64,000 nucleotides of DNA from an uncultured Candidatus Melainabacteria bacterium (GTDB taxonomy: Bacteria; Cyanobacteriota; Vampirovibrionia; Gastranaerophilales; Gastranaerophilaceae): contig CAKUUX010000001.1 of NCBI GenBank assembly GCA_934693165.1, forward strand, positions 124,001 to 188,000, written 5' to 3'. The notes beneath the pieces are model-generated. The model searched no databases, was not told the origin of the DNA, and saw nothing but the letters and a program-made list of their open reading frames with translations. The position numbers and the translations under genes are program-made. Below are positions 8,676 to 17,110 of the stretch, in pieces; the first letter of the stretch is position 1, and the number at the start of each line of letters is the position of its first letter.

Positions 8676-9131
8676 TTATGTAGTCGAAACTTTTTCTTCT
8701 ACGTCATAGTGTTCCTCAATATAATTTATGATATCTTGAGGAAAACTGAATACTAAGCTTATTACAGAATGCAATTGTTTTTCAATATTGTTTTGTAAAA
8801 ATGGATTAGTAGGACGTGCTGTTGCAACTGTAATTGCAGGTCCAAATTTGTACAAAGGTAAAACTACTTGCATTTTTAGATAATCTTTTGGAATAGATTT
8901 CATAAATTGAGGATCAAATATAACATTATTTATGTCTACATAGGCAAAACCTAAGTATCCTGCAAAAATTTGACCAAGTTTATCTTTATCAACATTGTAA
9001 TTTTTCACCAAAATTTCAGCCGTTTCAAAAATTGAGTGGTCTTTTACTAAATCTCTCAAAACAAACGGTTCAAAATTTAATCTTTTTTGTAAATAATTTA
9101 GAAATTCTGGTGTATCAAAACTTTGTGTCAT
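8676..9131 (-). CDS. Stand-alone GspE/PilB N-terminal (MshEN-like) domain protein
   Basis: A 151-residue protein matching only the N-terminal domain of type II secretion / type IV pilus ATPases: DKLGQIFAGYLGFAYVDINN, then SIPKDYLKMQVVLPLYKFG, AITVATARPTNPF and a terminal INYIEEHYDVE. There is no ATPase domain. In MshE-type proteins this domain binds c-di-GMP, so a signal-receptor role is possible, but the full binding motif is not clear here. It is the last gene of a four-gene signalling operon (REC, Hpt, REC, this), overlapping the upstream receiver by 4 bp. Its stop codon abuts the stop of the convergent histidine kinase with no gap. Confidence 0.72.
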   Translation of the reverse strand: MTQSFDTPEFLNYLQKRLNFEPFVLRDLVKDHSIFETAEILVKNYNVDKDKLGQIFAGYLGFAYVDINNVIFDPQFMKSIPKDYLKMQVVLPLYKFGPAITVATARPTNPFLQNNIEKQLHSVISLVFSFPQDIINYIEEHYDVEEKVSTT

Positions 9132-9514
9132 TGAGTCACTTTGCTTTCGTTATATTCATTCCAAATGGATTGAATTGTTTGTATTAATTCAGTTGGCGAA
9201 ATATTTTTTCTCAAGAAATACCTGTAACCTTGTTCTTCAAGGTTATGTTTAATTTCTTCCGAGATACTCATGGTTAGAATAATAACCAAAGTATCTTTAA
9301 CAAATTCTTTATTATCCATCAAGAATTTATCGCCGTTAATACTAGGCATGTGAATATCTAATAAAAGAATATCGGGTTTGGCTTGCCAAAAAACGTCAAA
9401 AATATCTTCGCCGTTGCCACATTCTGCAACAACGGTAAATTTGATATATTCAAGTAAATTTTTCAGGTAATAACGAATAAATTCGTCATCATCAGCAATC
9501 ATTACTCTTGGCAA
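9128..9514 (-). CDS. CheY-like single-domain response regulator
   Basis: A 128-residue lone receiver domain. The acidic pocket is D8-D9-D10 (MIADDDEF), the phosphoacceptor is D53 in LLDIHMPSINGD, the switch threonine is in ILTMS, and the conserved lysine is in FLRKNI. There is no output domain, so it must act by binding a partner, for example the flagellar motor or the GspE-N protein whose gene overlaps it by 4 bp. It lies 3 bp after the Hpt gene, which suggests transfer of phosphate between them. Confidence 0.92.
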   Translation of the reverse strand: MPRVMIADDDEFIRYYLKNLLEYIKFTVVAECGNGEDIFDVFWQAKPDILLLDIHMPSINGDKFLMDNKEFVKDTLVIILTMSISEEIKHNLEEQGYRYFLRKNISPTELIQTIQSIWNEYNESKVTQ

Positions 9515-9517
9515 ATC

Positions 9518-9844
9518 TTACTCCTCTTTATCAACATCCATTATTGTTATAATTCCACGAATTTTAGCTTTTATAACATGTTCAGGTATTGTCGCTGCGC
9601 CGTTTAGCATATCTTGAAGTTCTATGTCAAATTCGTGAGTTGCTTGACATAAATTTGAAAATCCATAAATTCCTGCCGAACCACTTAGCTTATGAACATT
9701 CATTCTTAAATCAGTTAAAATCTCTTTATCTAAAGATTTTTCCAACAAATCTTCATAGTAGCCTATGTTTTCTGCTATTTTTTTTCTGTACATCTCTTTT
9801 AAATTTTTAAGAGAATTCGTTAAATTTTCAGGGATTTCTGTCAT
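9518..9844 (-). CDS. Histidine phosphotransfer (Hpt) protein
   Basis: A 108-residue all-helical Hpt domain with phosphorylatable H51 in MNVHKLSGSAGIYGFSNL, the standard H-K-L-x-G-x-A signature. As a free Hpt it would shuttle phosphoryl groups between receivers. It sits between two receiver genes with 3-bp gaps on each side, so the operon encodes a full receiver-Hpt-receiver relay. The kinase that starts the relay is not in the operon; the hybrid CheA at 12850 and the sensor at 6969 are both nearby. Confidence 0.93.
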   Translation of the reverse strand: MTEIPENLTNSLKNLKEMYRKKIAENIGYYEDLLEKSLDKEILTDLRMNVHKLSGSAGIYGFSNLCQATHEFDIELQDMLNGAATIPEHVIKAKIRGIITIMDVDKEE

Positions 9845-9847
9845 TTC

Positions 9848-10240
9848 TTACTTCTTATTTTGGTAATTGTTCCAAAGTTCTAATATTTGAGGTACAAGCT
9901 GAGTTGGGTCAAACGGCTTGCTTATTACGCCTAAAATATCCTGTTGCTTGTATTCTTCAATTTCAGCTTCTTGAACTTTTGCAGACATTATAATTACTGG
10001 AATTAAAGAAGTCTGAGGCTTTTCTCTAAGACATTTAAGAGTTGTTATTCCGTCCATTTCAGGCATCATTACGTCCATCAAAATTAAGTCAGGATTGTAG
10101 TCAGAAACATTTTCTAATAAGATTTTACCGTTTTCGGCAAATTTAATGTCCCAGTTAGAAAAATTATCAATACAAATTTTGACGATAGTTCTGATGTCCT
10201 CGTCATCTTCTGCATACATAATTTTCTTTAACTCTGCCAT
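9848..10240 (-). CDS. CheY-like single-domain response regulator, first gene of relay operon
   Basis: A 130-residue receiver: acidic pocket E11-D12-D13 (YAEDDED), phosphoacceptor D56 in LILMDVMMPEMDG, switch serine in VIIMSAKV, and lysine in VISKPFDPTQL. There is no output domain. A clear ribosome site (GGAGAG) lies before the ATG. It leads an operon with Hpt, a second receiver and the GspE N-domain protein, all within 1.6 kb with gaps of 3 bp or overlaps. Confidence 0.92.
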   Translation of the reverse strand: MAELKKIMYAEDDEDIRTIVKICIDNFSNWDIKFAENGKILLENVSDYNPDLILMDVMMPEMDGITTLKCLREKPQTSLIPVIIMSAKVQEAEIEEYKQQDILGVISKPFDPTQLVPQILELWNNYQNKK

Positions 10241-10330
10241 CTTAATTCTCTCCAGATTATATAATTAGTATAGCGTATTATTATTTATTTGCCTAGTGGT
10301 TATTTGTCACCTTATGAATAGCAAATTATT

Positions 10331-10363
10331 AAAAGGGGCAAAGCCTATGACTTCACCCCTTTT
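10331..10363 (-). terminator. Intrinsic terminator of the efp-accB-accC operon
   Basis: AAAAGGGG at 10331-10338 pairs with CCCCTTTT at 10356-10363, just past the accC stop. On the minus strand the stem ends in a T-rich run. Inside the loop, AAGCC and GACTTC echo the AAGCC/GGCTTC core seen in the terminators at 28837, 36791 and 47431. Confidence 0.65.
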
Positions 10364-10378
10364 ATGTTTTGAAATTAT

Positions 10379-11725
10379 TTATTGTTTACGTTTTAGGTAA
10401 TCTTCTATAAATCCAGTATTAAATTCACCTGTTTTAAAGATTTCGTCTTCAATAATATCCAAATGGAATGGAATAGTTGTTTTAATACCAGTAATTACGT
10501 ATTCTTTCAAAGCTTGATACATTCTTCTTCTAGCTTCGTTTCTTGTTTGTCCCCAACATATTAATTTACCGATTAATGAATCATAATACGGTGGAATAAC
10601 ATATCCTGGGTACACGTGAGAATCAACTCTAATACAGAATCCTCCAGGAGCAACATAGCCTTCAATTTTTCCTGGACTTGGCATAAAGTTTCTATCAGGG
10701 TCTTCTGCATTGATACGACATTCAATAGCGTGACCTGCAAGATGAATATCTTTTTGTGTGTATTCAAGTTCTTCGCCTGCAGCAACTTTGATTTGTTGTC
10801 TTACAATGTCAACTCTTGAAATCATTTCAGTTACGCCGTGTTCTACTTGAATACGAGTATTCATTTCCATGAAATACCATTTACCGTCATTATCAAGTAA
10901 GAATTCACAAGTACCAACACCTTCATAATTAATAGCTTTTGCAGCTCTTACTGCAGCTTCACCCATTTCTTTTCTTGTTTTTTCGTCAATAACAGGAGAT
11001 GGTGCTTCTTCTATCAATTTTTGGTGTCTTCTTTGGATAGAACAATCTCTTTCACCTAAGTGAATAACGTTGCCATATCTATCGCCAATGATTTGAACTT
11101 CGATATGTCTTGGATTTTCTAAGAATTTTTCTGCATAAACGTCAGGATTACCAAAATAATTTTGAGCTTCTTGTTGACAAATATTCATCAATTCAGGTAA
11201 TTCTTCGGCGTTTCTAGCTACTCTCATAGCTTTACCACCACCACCTGCAGTTGCTTTAATAATGATTGGATATCCAACTTTCTTTGCAAAATCCAAAGCT
11301 TCTTGAATTGAACCTAAAATTCCAGTACCAGGAGTAACAGGAACATCATTTTCAATCATAGTTTTTCTTGCATTAGCTTTATCGCCCATTAATCTCATAG
11401 TGTCGCCACTTGGACCAATAAATTTGATATGATGTTGGTCACAAATATCAACAAAATCAGGTCTTTCTGATAAAAATCCGTATCCTGGGTGAATAGCATC
11501 TGCGCCAGAAACAACGGCAGCAGAAATAATTGCAGGAATATTTAAATAACTTTTAGAAGGTTCATTTGGACCGATACAATATGCATCAGTCGCTAATCTA
11601 ACGTGTAATGAGTTTGCATCAGCTTCTGAATAAATAGCAACTGTTGCAATACCAAGTTCTCTACACGCACGAATAACCCTAACCGCGATTTCACCACGGT
11701 TTGCTACTAATACTTTCTTAAACAT
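10379..11725 (-). CDS. accC: Acetyl-CoA carboxylase, biotin carboxylase subunit
   Basis: A 448-residue ATP-grasp enzyme that carboxylates biotin on AccB with bicarbonate and ATP, the first half of the committed step of fatty-acid synthesis. Seen: N-terminal MFKKVLVANRGEIAVRVIRA, glycine-rich ATP loop ATAGGGGKAMR (about residues 159-169), ERDCSIQRRHQKLIEEAPSP, and the catalytic MEMNTRIQVEHGVTE. The length is standard. It lies 11 bp after accB in the same operon and ends just before a terminator hairpin. Confidence 0.98.
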   Translation of the reverse strand: MFKKVLVANRGEIAVRVIRACRELGIATVAIYSEADANSLHVRLATDAYCIGPNEPSKSYLNIPAIISAAVVSGADAIHPGYGFLSERPDFVDICDQHHIKFIGPSGDTMRLMGDKANARKTMIENDVPVTPGTGILGSIQEALDFAKKVGYPIIIKATAGGGGKAMRVARNAEELPELMNICQQEAQNYFGNPDVYAEKFLENPRHIEVQIIGDRYGNVIHLGERDCSIQRRHQKLIEEAPSPVIDEKTRKEMGEAAVRAAKAINYEGVGTCEFLLDNDGKWYFMEMNTRIQVEHGVTEMISRVDIVRQQIKVAAGEELEYTQKDIHLAGHAIECRINAEDPDRNFMPSPGKIEGYVAPGGFCIRVDSHVYPGYVIPPYYDSLIGKLICWGQTRNEARRRMYQALKEYVITGIKTTIPFHLDIIEDEIFKTGEFNTGFIEDYLKRKQ

Positions 11726-11736
11726 ATTAAAAACCT

Positions 11737-12177
11737 TTATTCAATGTACATTAATGGTTGACCGTATTCAACAGGTTGACCATCTTCAACACAAATTTCA
11801 ACGATTTTGCCTGAAAAATCAGATTCAATTTCGTTCATAAGTTTCATAGCTTCAATAATACAAACTACTTCACCTTGTGCAACAAGTCCACCAACTTCAA
11901 CGAATGGAGGTGCACCTGCTGCTGGAGCTTTGTAGAAAGTTCCAACCATTGGTGATTTGATAACCTTGTCTGATTTTTTTACTGGAGCTTCAACTTTTTC
12001 TTCTTTTGGTTGAACAGGTTGCGACTTTTGAATTTGAGGCATAACTTGTGCAACTTCTACAGTTTTACCTGCTTCTTTTTTCAAAGTTACAGTTTGTTCA
12101 CCGTCTTTCACACTCAACTCAGTAAGTTGATTTTCTTTTATCAACTTAGCCAATTTTTCTATATATTTAATATCCAT
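11737..12177 (-). CDS. accB: Acetyl-CoA carboxylase, biotin carboxyl carrier protein
   Basis: A 146-residue carrier: an N-terminal segment of about 40 residues, a flexible Pro/Lys/Glu linker, and a biotinyl domain from about residue 72 with the biotinylated K112 in IIEAMKLMNEIE. It carries CO2 from AccC to the carboxyltransferase, whose genes are not in this window. It follows efp by 24 bp; efp next to accB is a gene order typical of cyanobacteria and several other phyla. Confidence 0.97.
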   Translation of the reverse strand: MDIKYIEKLAKLIKENQLTELSVKDGEQTVTLKKEAGKTVEVAQVMPQIQKSQPVQPKEEKVEAPVKKSDKVIKSPMVGTFYKAPAAGAPPFVEVGGLVAQGEVVCIIEAMKLMNEIESDFSGKIVEICVEDGQPVEYGQPLMYIE

Positions 12178-12201
12178 AATTAATAACCTTTCAATTGAAT
12201 A

Positions 12202-12759
12202 CTAGCAACGATCTAGGTATTCATTTGTTCTTGTATCAACTCTGATTCTATCTCCATTTTGTACGAAGAATGGAACGTTAACTATTGCACCTGTTTCAGT
12301 TGTAGCAGGTTTTGTACCACCTTGAGCTGTGTTACCCTTTTCTGCTGGTGGTGTATCAACAACTTCTAACTCAACGTGAGTTGGTAAGTCGCAACCGATA
12401 ACTTTTGTATCATGCATCAATACAGATACGTTCATATTTTCTTTTAAGTACTTAACGCCGTCGCCAACTTGTTCAGGAGTTAATGTGATTTGTTCGTAGT
12501 TTTCTAAATCCATCATAACAAATCCTGTACCTTCTTTATATAAATATTGCATATCTCTACGGTCTAACATAGCTTTTGCAACTTTTTCACCAGCTCTGAA
12601 AGTTTTTTCTACAACTCTACCTGTTTCAACGTGTTTAAGAGTTGTTCTTACGAAAGCTGCACCCTTACCAGGTTTTACGTGTAAGAAATCTACTACTGTC
12701 CATAGTCCGTTATCTAATTCTAGTGTCAAGCCTGTTTTTAAATCGTTTACAGATATCAT
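12202..12759 (-). CDS. efp: Translation elongation factor P
   Basis: A 185-residue EF-P, which relieves ribosomes stalled at proline runs. The three beta-barrel domains are recognisable: the acceptor loop HVKPGKGAAFVRT with K32 at the tip (the position modified in many bacteria), the central domain (RDMQYLYKEGTGFVMMDLE) and the C-terminal domain ending GDRIRVDTRTNEYLDR. AAAGGAG lies just before the ATG. It leads the efp-accB-accC operon. The modification type cannot be told from this window; no epmA, earP or ymfI-like gene is present. Confidence 0.97.
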   Translation of the reverse strand: MISVNDLKTGLTLELDNGLWTVVDFLHVKPGKGAAFVRTTLKHVETGRVVEKTFRAGEKVAKAMLDRRDMQYLYKEGTGFVMMDLENYEQITLTPEQVGDGVKYLKENMNVSVLMHDTKVIGCDLPTHVELEVVDTPPAEKGNTAQGGTKPATTETGAIVNVPFFVQNGDRIRVDTRTNEYLDRC

Positions 12760-12805
12760 AAATTCTCCTTTTTATATCTTTTTTCTTTTATAATTTAACA
12801 TTTTG

Positions 12806-12833
12806 ATGTTAGCATAAACATATTTTTTTTCAA
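12806..12833 (-). promoter_or_regulatory. Promoter candidate for efp-accB-accC
   Basis: On the minus strand TTGAAA (12833-12828) is followed after 16 bp by TAACAT (12811-12806), with TG one base upstream of the -10. A short inverted repeat, AACAT-TTTG-ATGTT (12797-12810), overlaps the -10 and could be an operator, though it may be chance in AT-rich DNA. Confidence 0.45.
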
Positions 12834-12849
12834 AATTATTGTAACATGT

Positions 12850-15800
12850 TTATTTACTTAAGACCTCTTTTATCTGCTTAATAAAGGATGCTTGTTTAAA
12901 ATTATTTTTTACAAAATAGCTTGTTGCACCTAAAGTTTTTGCTTTTTCTTGGTCGTCTTTATTTGTGTTTGATGACATAACAAAGACTGGAATATTTGAT
13001 TTCATTTTATCACTCTTAATTTTTTTCAAGAACTCAAAGCCATCCATTTCTGGCATATCCAAGTCAGTAATGATGGCGTCATAATGAGATTGGTTTAATT
13101 TTTTGAAGGCTTCTAATGGATTGAAAACAGTTTCTACATTAAAACCTTCAAGTGATAAAATGTTTTTAGTCAAAGTTCTTACGATTATAGAATCATCTAC
13201 AACCAAAAGTTTTTTGTTTGCCATTTTGTTTTTAGATTTGTTTTCTAACAATTTAATTTTTTCTGCAGCTAATATCTTATTTGATTGAAGCGTAGCATTT
13301 TTTAGAAGGTCAGAAATATTCAAAATCAAACAAGTTTCACCACTTGGCAATGTTGAAACACCTGATATATTCTTTAATTTTTGAATTGGTGGAGCTAATT
13401 TTTTATGCAAAATTTCTTGTGTACCAATCAATTTATCTACAATCAAGCCAATAACCTTATTATCAGCTTGAACAATCATTATCGTTCTATAGTTAGAAGG
13501 ATTTTCTTCTTTTTTAAGGTTTAAAATATTTGCCAAGCTATGAAGTGGAATATTTCTTTCTTTATACAAAATTGTAGCTTGTTCGTCGTTTATATAAATT
13601 TCATCTAACGGTTTTGAAAGAACAGTTGCAATTGTAGACATTGGAAGAGCAAATGTTTTTCCTGCAGATTTAATAATGAAGACGTTCATTGTAGACATTG
13701 TTAATGGTAATTCCAATGTTATGCAACTATATTTGTTTAATTCAGTCGCAATTCTTATTTGACCATTCAATTGCATCATTTTAGATTTAACAACATCGAG
13801 TCCAATACCTCTGCCTGAAATATCTGTAACCTTGTCGTCTGTAGTAAATCCAGGCCAGAATATCATGTTCATAACTTCGTTATCTGTCATAGAATTCAAC
13901 TCTTCTGGAGTTACAAATTCTTTTATTATTGCAGTTTCTTTAATTTTTTGTAGATTAAAACCTTGACCGTCATCGAAAACTTCTAGTATAATTTTATTAT
14001 TTTCTTGTTTTGCACTGATACTAATTCTTCCTGTAGGTGGTTTACCTAAAGCCATACGTTTTTCAGGCGTTTCAATACCATGGTCAATTGCGTTTCTTAC
14101 AATGTGGATAAGAGGGTTTTTAATCTCTTCAATGATATTTTTATCGGCTGTAGTATCAGAACCGTTGATACTTAATTCAACTTTTTTATTTTTTTCTTTC
14201 GCAATATCTCTTACCATTCTGCCAAAAAAGTGGAACACAGTTGCAAAAGGTAATACACGAATATTCTTTACCATTGTTCCAAAATCTTCAATCAAGAAAT
14301 TTAGTTTGTCATCATCATCTTGATGAGAACGTTGTAAACTGCTTATTTCATTAATTAAGTCAGCCAATTTTTGGTAATCTTCTAAAAATACATTGGAAGT
14401 TTGTCTTAAATATGATGATAAAGTTTCGTTTGAATTATTAGAGATTTTTTTATCCAGAGTTCTAATTGTATTGATTTTTCTAAGAAAATCTTTTTGAAAA
14501 TACTCCATATCTCTAATGATATCTGCGAATTTAGTTAACTGTTTTGAAGTTTTTGTTTTTGTTGTTAAAATTTCGCCAAGTTGATTAATCAAAATATCAA
14601 GTTTATTTGAATCAACGTGCAAAGTCTTAATTTCACTAGTATTAAAGATTTTAGAAAAATCGCTTGAAGCTTTAGTTTTTTGTTGAGATTGAGTTGCCAT
14701 TGGAAGGTCAAACATATCTCCACCTTCACCAACATTACTCAAATCCAGCAATTGCATCATGATTTCTAACTGTTGGAAAAGTAAATCGAAGTTTCCTGAA
14801 TCAACGCCATTGTTCAATAATTCATCAAGGTAATCAATTGCTCCAGAAATAATCATCAAAGCTTGTTCGTTAGGGCAAACATTTGTTTTTTCAGAATATT
14901 TTAAAATTTTAAGAATTTCGCTAATCATTTTTGACGCATTTTCATTTTCGCAACCTTTTTCGATACGTTCAAAAAATTCTCTAACTTCGTAAATATCTGT
15001 AATATCTGTTTCAAGTGAAGGAATTTTTGCCTTAACTTCTTCAAAATTAATTGCAGTTGATGCTCCTTCTTTTTTGTCAAGAATTTCGCTATCAATATAA
15101 TCTTCTTCTGCTTGTTCTTCTTGTTTTTTGTCATCTTGTTTTTGTTGTACAAAAACAAATTCTTCATTATATTTTGATGATATTTTGTCGAAAGCATAAG
15201 CATAATAATCAACAACAGGGATATTGTTTAATTCATAAGTTGCAGATAATACATTGATAACATTTGCGATGTCATCTTGCATTTCTATCAATTCTCTAGT
15301 TGTAAGATTATAAGAGGCTTGCTTTACAAAATCCAATTTAACTTTTGTATTTTCAATGCTCATTTTAACTTCAAAGAAGCCAATATCATTGAATAGGTCG
15401 AACATTCTGTTTACATAGTTTGACATTCTATCAATCATTTCTGTATCACAATGTTCTTCCAATCTCATCAAACAAATAAGAGTATTAACGATTAAGGAAT
15501 TAATTTTATCAGTAGACTCATTTAAAAGTGCTCTGTTAAAATCCATTGTTTCTTTTGTTGCAGTGATATTTTGGTCTTCTGCGCTCTTGATATTATCAAG
15601 AATGTTTAGTTGTTCGTTTACTAATGTAACATCAGCAATTTCTTGACCAGAATCAATAGAACTTTTTACGATATCAGAAATTATATCAACGGTTTTGTAT
15701 AAAATATCAGATATTTTTGTATTCAAGATAAGCTTATTTTCTTTTGCTAAATCAAGAATATCTTCCATTTTATGAGCAAGAGTTTGAACAGAGTTGAAAC

Positions 15801-15981
15801 CAATCATTCTTGCTGCACCCTTTAAACTGTGTGCATTTCTGAACAAGATAAGAATAAGTTCTTTGTTTTTAGGATTACGCTCCAAATCAAGCAAAGAGTT
15901 ATTCATTTTTGAAATAATTTCTTCTGCTTCAACCTGAAAAATATTTAAAATTTCTGTAAGTTCGTTCTCTGAAAATTCCAT
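12850..15981 (-). CDS. cheA: Hybrid chemotaxis histidine kinase CheA with C-terminal receiver
   Basis: A 1043-residue multidomain kinase. The N-terminal Hpt domain carries H51 in RNAHSLKGAARMIGF. About 400 residues of helical and acidic linker follow, then the dimerisation region, the HATPase domain (HIVRNAIDHGIETPEKR; GRGIGLDVVKSKM), a CheW-like domain (about 770-900) and a receiver at about 915-1043 (LLVVDDSIIVRTL; phosphoacceptor Asp in IITDLDMPEMDGFEF). This layout resembles the hybrid CheA proteins of cyanobacterial taxis/pili systems. The MCP gene lies 2 bp upstream in the same operon, so the pair makes a chemoreceptor-kinase unit. No clear ribosome site precedes the ATG, so coupling to the MCP gene is likely. 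Confidence 0.95.
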   Translation of the reverse strand: MEFSENELTEILNIFQVEAEEIISKMNNSLLDLERNPKNKELILILFRNAHSLKGAARMIGFNSVQTLAHKMEDILDLAKENKLILNTKISDILYKTVDIISDIVKSSIDSGQEIADVTLVNEQLNILDNIKSAEDQNITATKETMDFNRALLNESTDKINSLIVNTLICLMRLEEHCDTEMIDRMSNYVNRMFDLFNDIGFFEVKMSIENTKVKLDFVKQASYNLTTRELIEMQDDIANVINVLSATYELNNIPVVDYYAYAFDKISSKYNEEFVFVQQKQDDKKQEEQAEEDYIDSEILDKKEGASTAINFEEVKAKIPSLETDITDIYEVREFFERIEKGCENENASKMISEILKILKYSEKTNVCPNEQALMIISGAIDYLDELLNNGVDSGNFDLLFQQLEIMMQLLDLSNVGEGGDMFDLPMATQSQQKTKASSDFSKIFNTSEIKTLHVDSNKLDILINQLGEILTTKTKTSKQLTKFADIIRDMEYFQKDFLRKINTIRTLDKKISNNSNETLSSYLRQTSNVFLEDYQKLADLINEISSLQRSHQDDDDKLNFLIEDFGTMVKNIRVLPFATVFHFFGRMVRDIAKEKNKKVELSINGSDTTADKNIIEEIKNPLIHIVRNAIDHGIETPEKRMALGKPPTGRISISAKQENNKIILEVFDDGQGFNLQKIKETAIIKEFVTPEELNSMTDNEVMNMIFWPGFTTDDKVTDISGRGIGLDVVKSKMMQLNGQIRIATELNKYSCITLELPLTMSTMNVFIIKSAGKTFALPMSTIATVLSKPLDEIYINDEQATILYKERNIPLHSLANILNLKKEENPSNYRTIMIVQADNKVIGLIVDKLIGTQEILHKKLAPPIQKLKNISGVSTLPSGETCLILNISDLLKNATLQSNKILAAEKIKLLENKSKNKMANKKLLVVDDSIIVRTLTKNILSLEGFNVETVFNPLEAFKKLNQSHYDAIITDLDMPEMDGFEFLKKIKSDKMKSNIPVFVMSSNTNKDDQEKAKTLGATSYFVKNNFKQASFIKQIKEVLSK

Positions 15982-15983
15982 AA

Positions 15984-17030
15984 TTATTCGTCAAAAATAT
16001 TTTCTTTTAAGCTTGATGACATACTGTTTAAAGAGTTAAGAGCAATAATGCTTTCATCTACAGTATTTAAGAAAGAGTTTAACCAATTTGAAATTTCTGC
16101 AAGTGATAAACAAATTTGAGATGAATAATTATTTTGACTATCAGTGTGAGAATTTATTTGGTCAATTGGTTGAGAAATTTCTGTAATAAGTTGATTCATA
16201 CTGTTAATAGTAGAAATTGCATCTTTTGCAGATTTAATAACTGTATCAATTTCTTTAGAACTTTCTTCTGTAGCAAGAACAGAAGTGCTTGTTGAAGTTT
16301 GAATATCTGCCAACATATTAGAAATTCTGCTTGTAGCTTCTTTAGATTCTTCTGAAAGTTTTCTGATTTCACTTGCGACAATAGCAAAGCCTTTGCCGTG
16401 CTCACCTGCTCTTGCAGCTTCAACTTCGGCATTTAGAGCTAACATATTTGTTTGCTCTGAAATATCTTCAACAACTGCTAAGTTGTTTTTGATTTGTTGT
16501 AATGTATTTGATAAATCTAATGTTAGTTCTGCAACTGTTTGCATTTTTTGTTTTAGATTATAAATTCTATCAGAAGTGTTGTTCATAAATTCTTTTTCTT
16601 TGTTAGAACATTCTAAAGTTGACTGAGCTTTTTCTGATAAAGATTTAACGATTTCTTTTGTTTGAGCTGAAATATGTCTAATGCTTTCAATAGTTGATGC
16701 TTGTTGGTTTGCATCTGATAAATGTTTGCTTGCGATATTTTTTTGGTTGTTAATCAAATTCAAAATTGCATTTGTTTTGTCAGAAGTTGAGCTAACTTGT
16801 CTGTTTACGATTGAAGAGATAGATTTTTCAATCCAGTTTTTAGTCATACAATATTGAACGGCGTACAAAATTACAAGCGTTGTCAAAACCATAAACAAGT
16901 TTAACAATGAAGCTTTTTCTAAATAAGAGAACGCACAAATGATTGCGCCTGCAAATAAGAAAAATAATACGTCAAAGATTGCTTTTATATTTAGTTTATG
17001 CGAAACATTTAATCTAACTTTATTTTGCAT
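15984..17030 (-). CDS. Methyl-accepting chemotaxis protein without a periplasmic domain
   Basis: A 348-residue receptor. Two transmembrane helices at about residues 15-60 are separated by only a few residues, so no external sensor domain exists. The rest is a long cytoplasmic coiled coil with the conserved hairpin tip EQTNMLALNAEVEAARAGEHGKG, where CheA and CheW dock. It must sense the membrane, the cytoplasm or a partner protein. AAAGGAG lies before the ATG. It is co-transcribed with cheA and diverges from the diguanylate cyclase gene at 17111. Confidence 0.93.
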   Translation of the reverse strand: MQNKVRLNVSHKLNIKAIFDVLFFLFAGAIICAFSYLEKASLLNLFMVLTTLVILYAVQYCMTKNWIEKSISSIVNRQVSSTSDKTNAILNLINNQKNIASKHLSDANQQASTIESIRHISAQTKEIVKSLSEKAQSTLECSNKEKEFMNNTSDRIYNLKQKMQTVAELTLDLSNTLQQIKNNLAVVEDISEQTNMLALNAEVEAARAGEHGKGFAIVASEIRKLSEESKEATSRISNMLADIQTSTSTSVLATEESSKEIDTVIKSAKDAISTINSMNQLITEISQPIDQINSHTDSQNNYSSQICLSLAEISNWLNSFLNTVDESIIALNSLNSMSSSLKENIFDE

Positions 17031-17110
17031 GGAAATACTCCTTTTATTAAAAACATTTTTATAATATAATTATTGTAATACAAATTTATTTTAATTAAAA
17101 GAATTTTAAA

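Noticed and set aside
14925..15215. 96-codon frame within cheA
   Set aside because: Shadow of the acidic linker of cheA in another frame; low-complexity Lys/Gln/Leu sequence without start signals.
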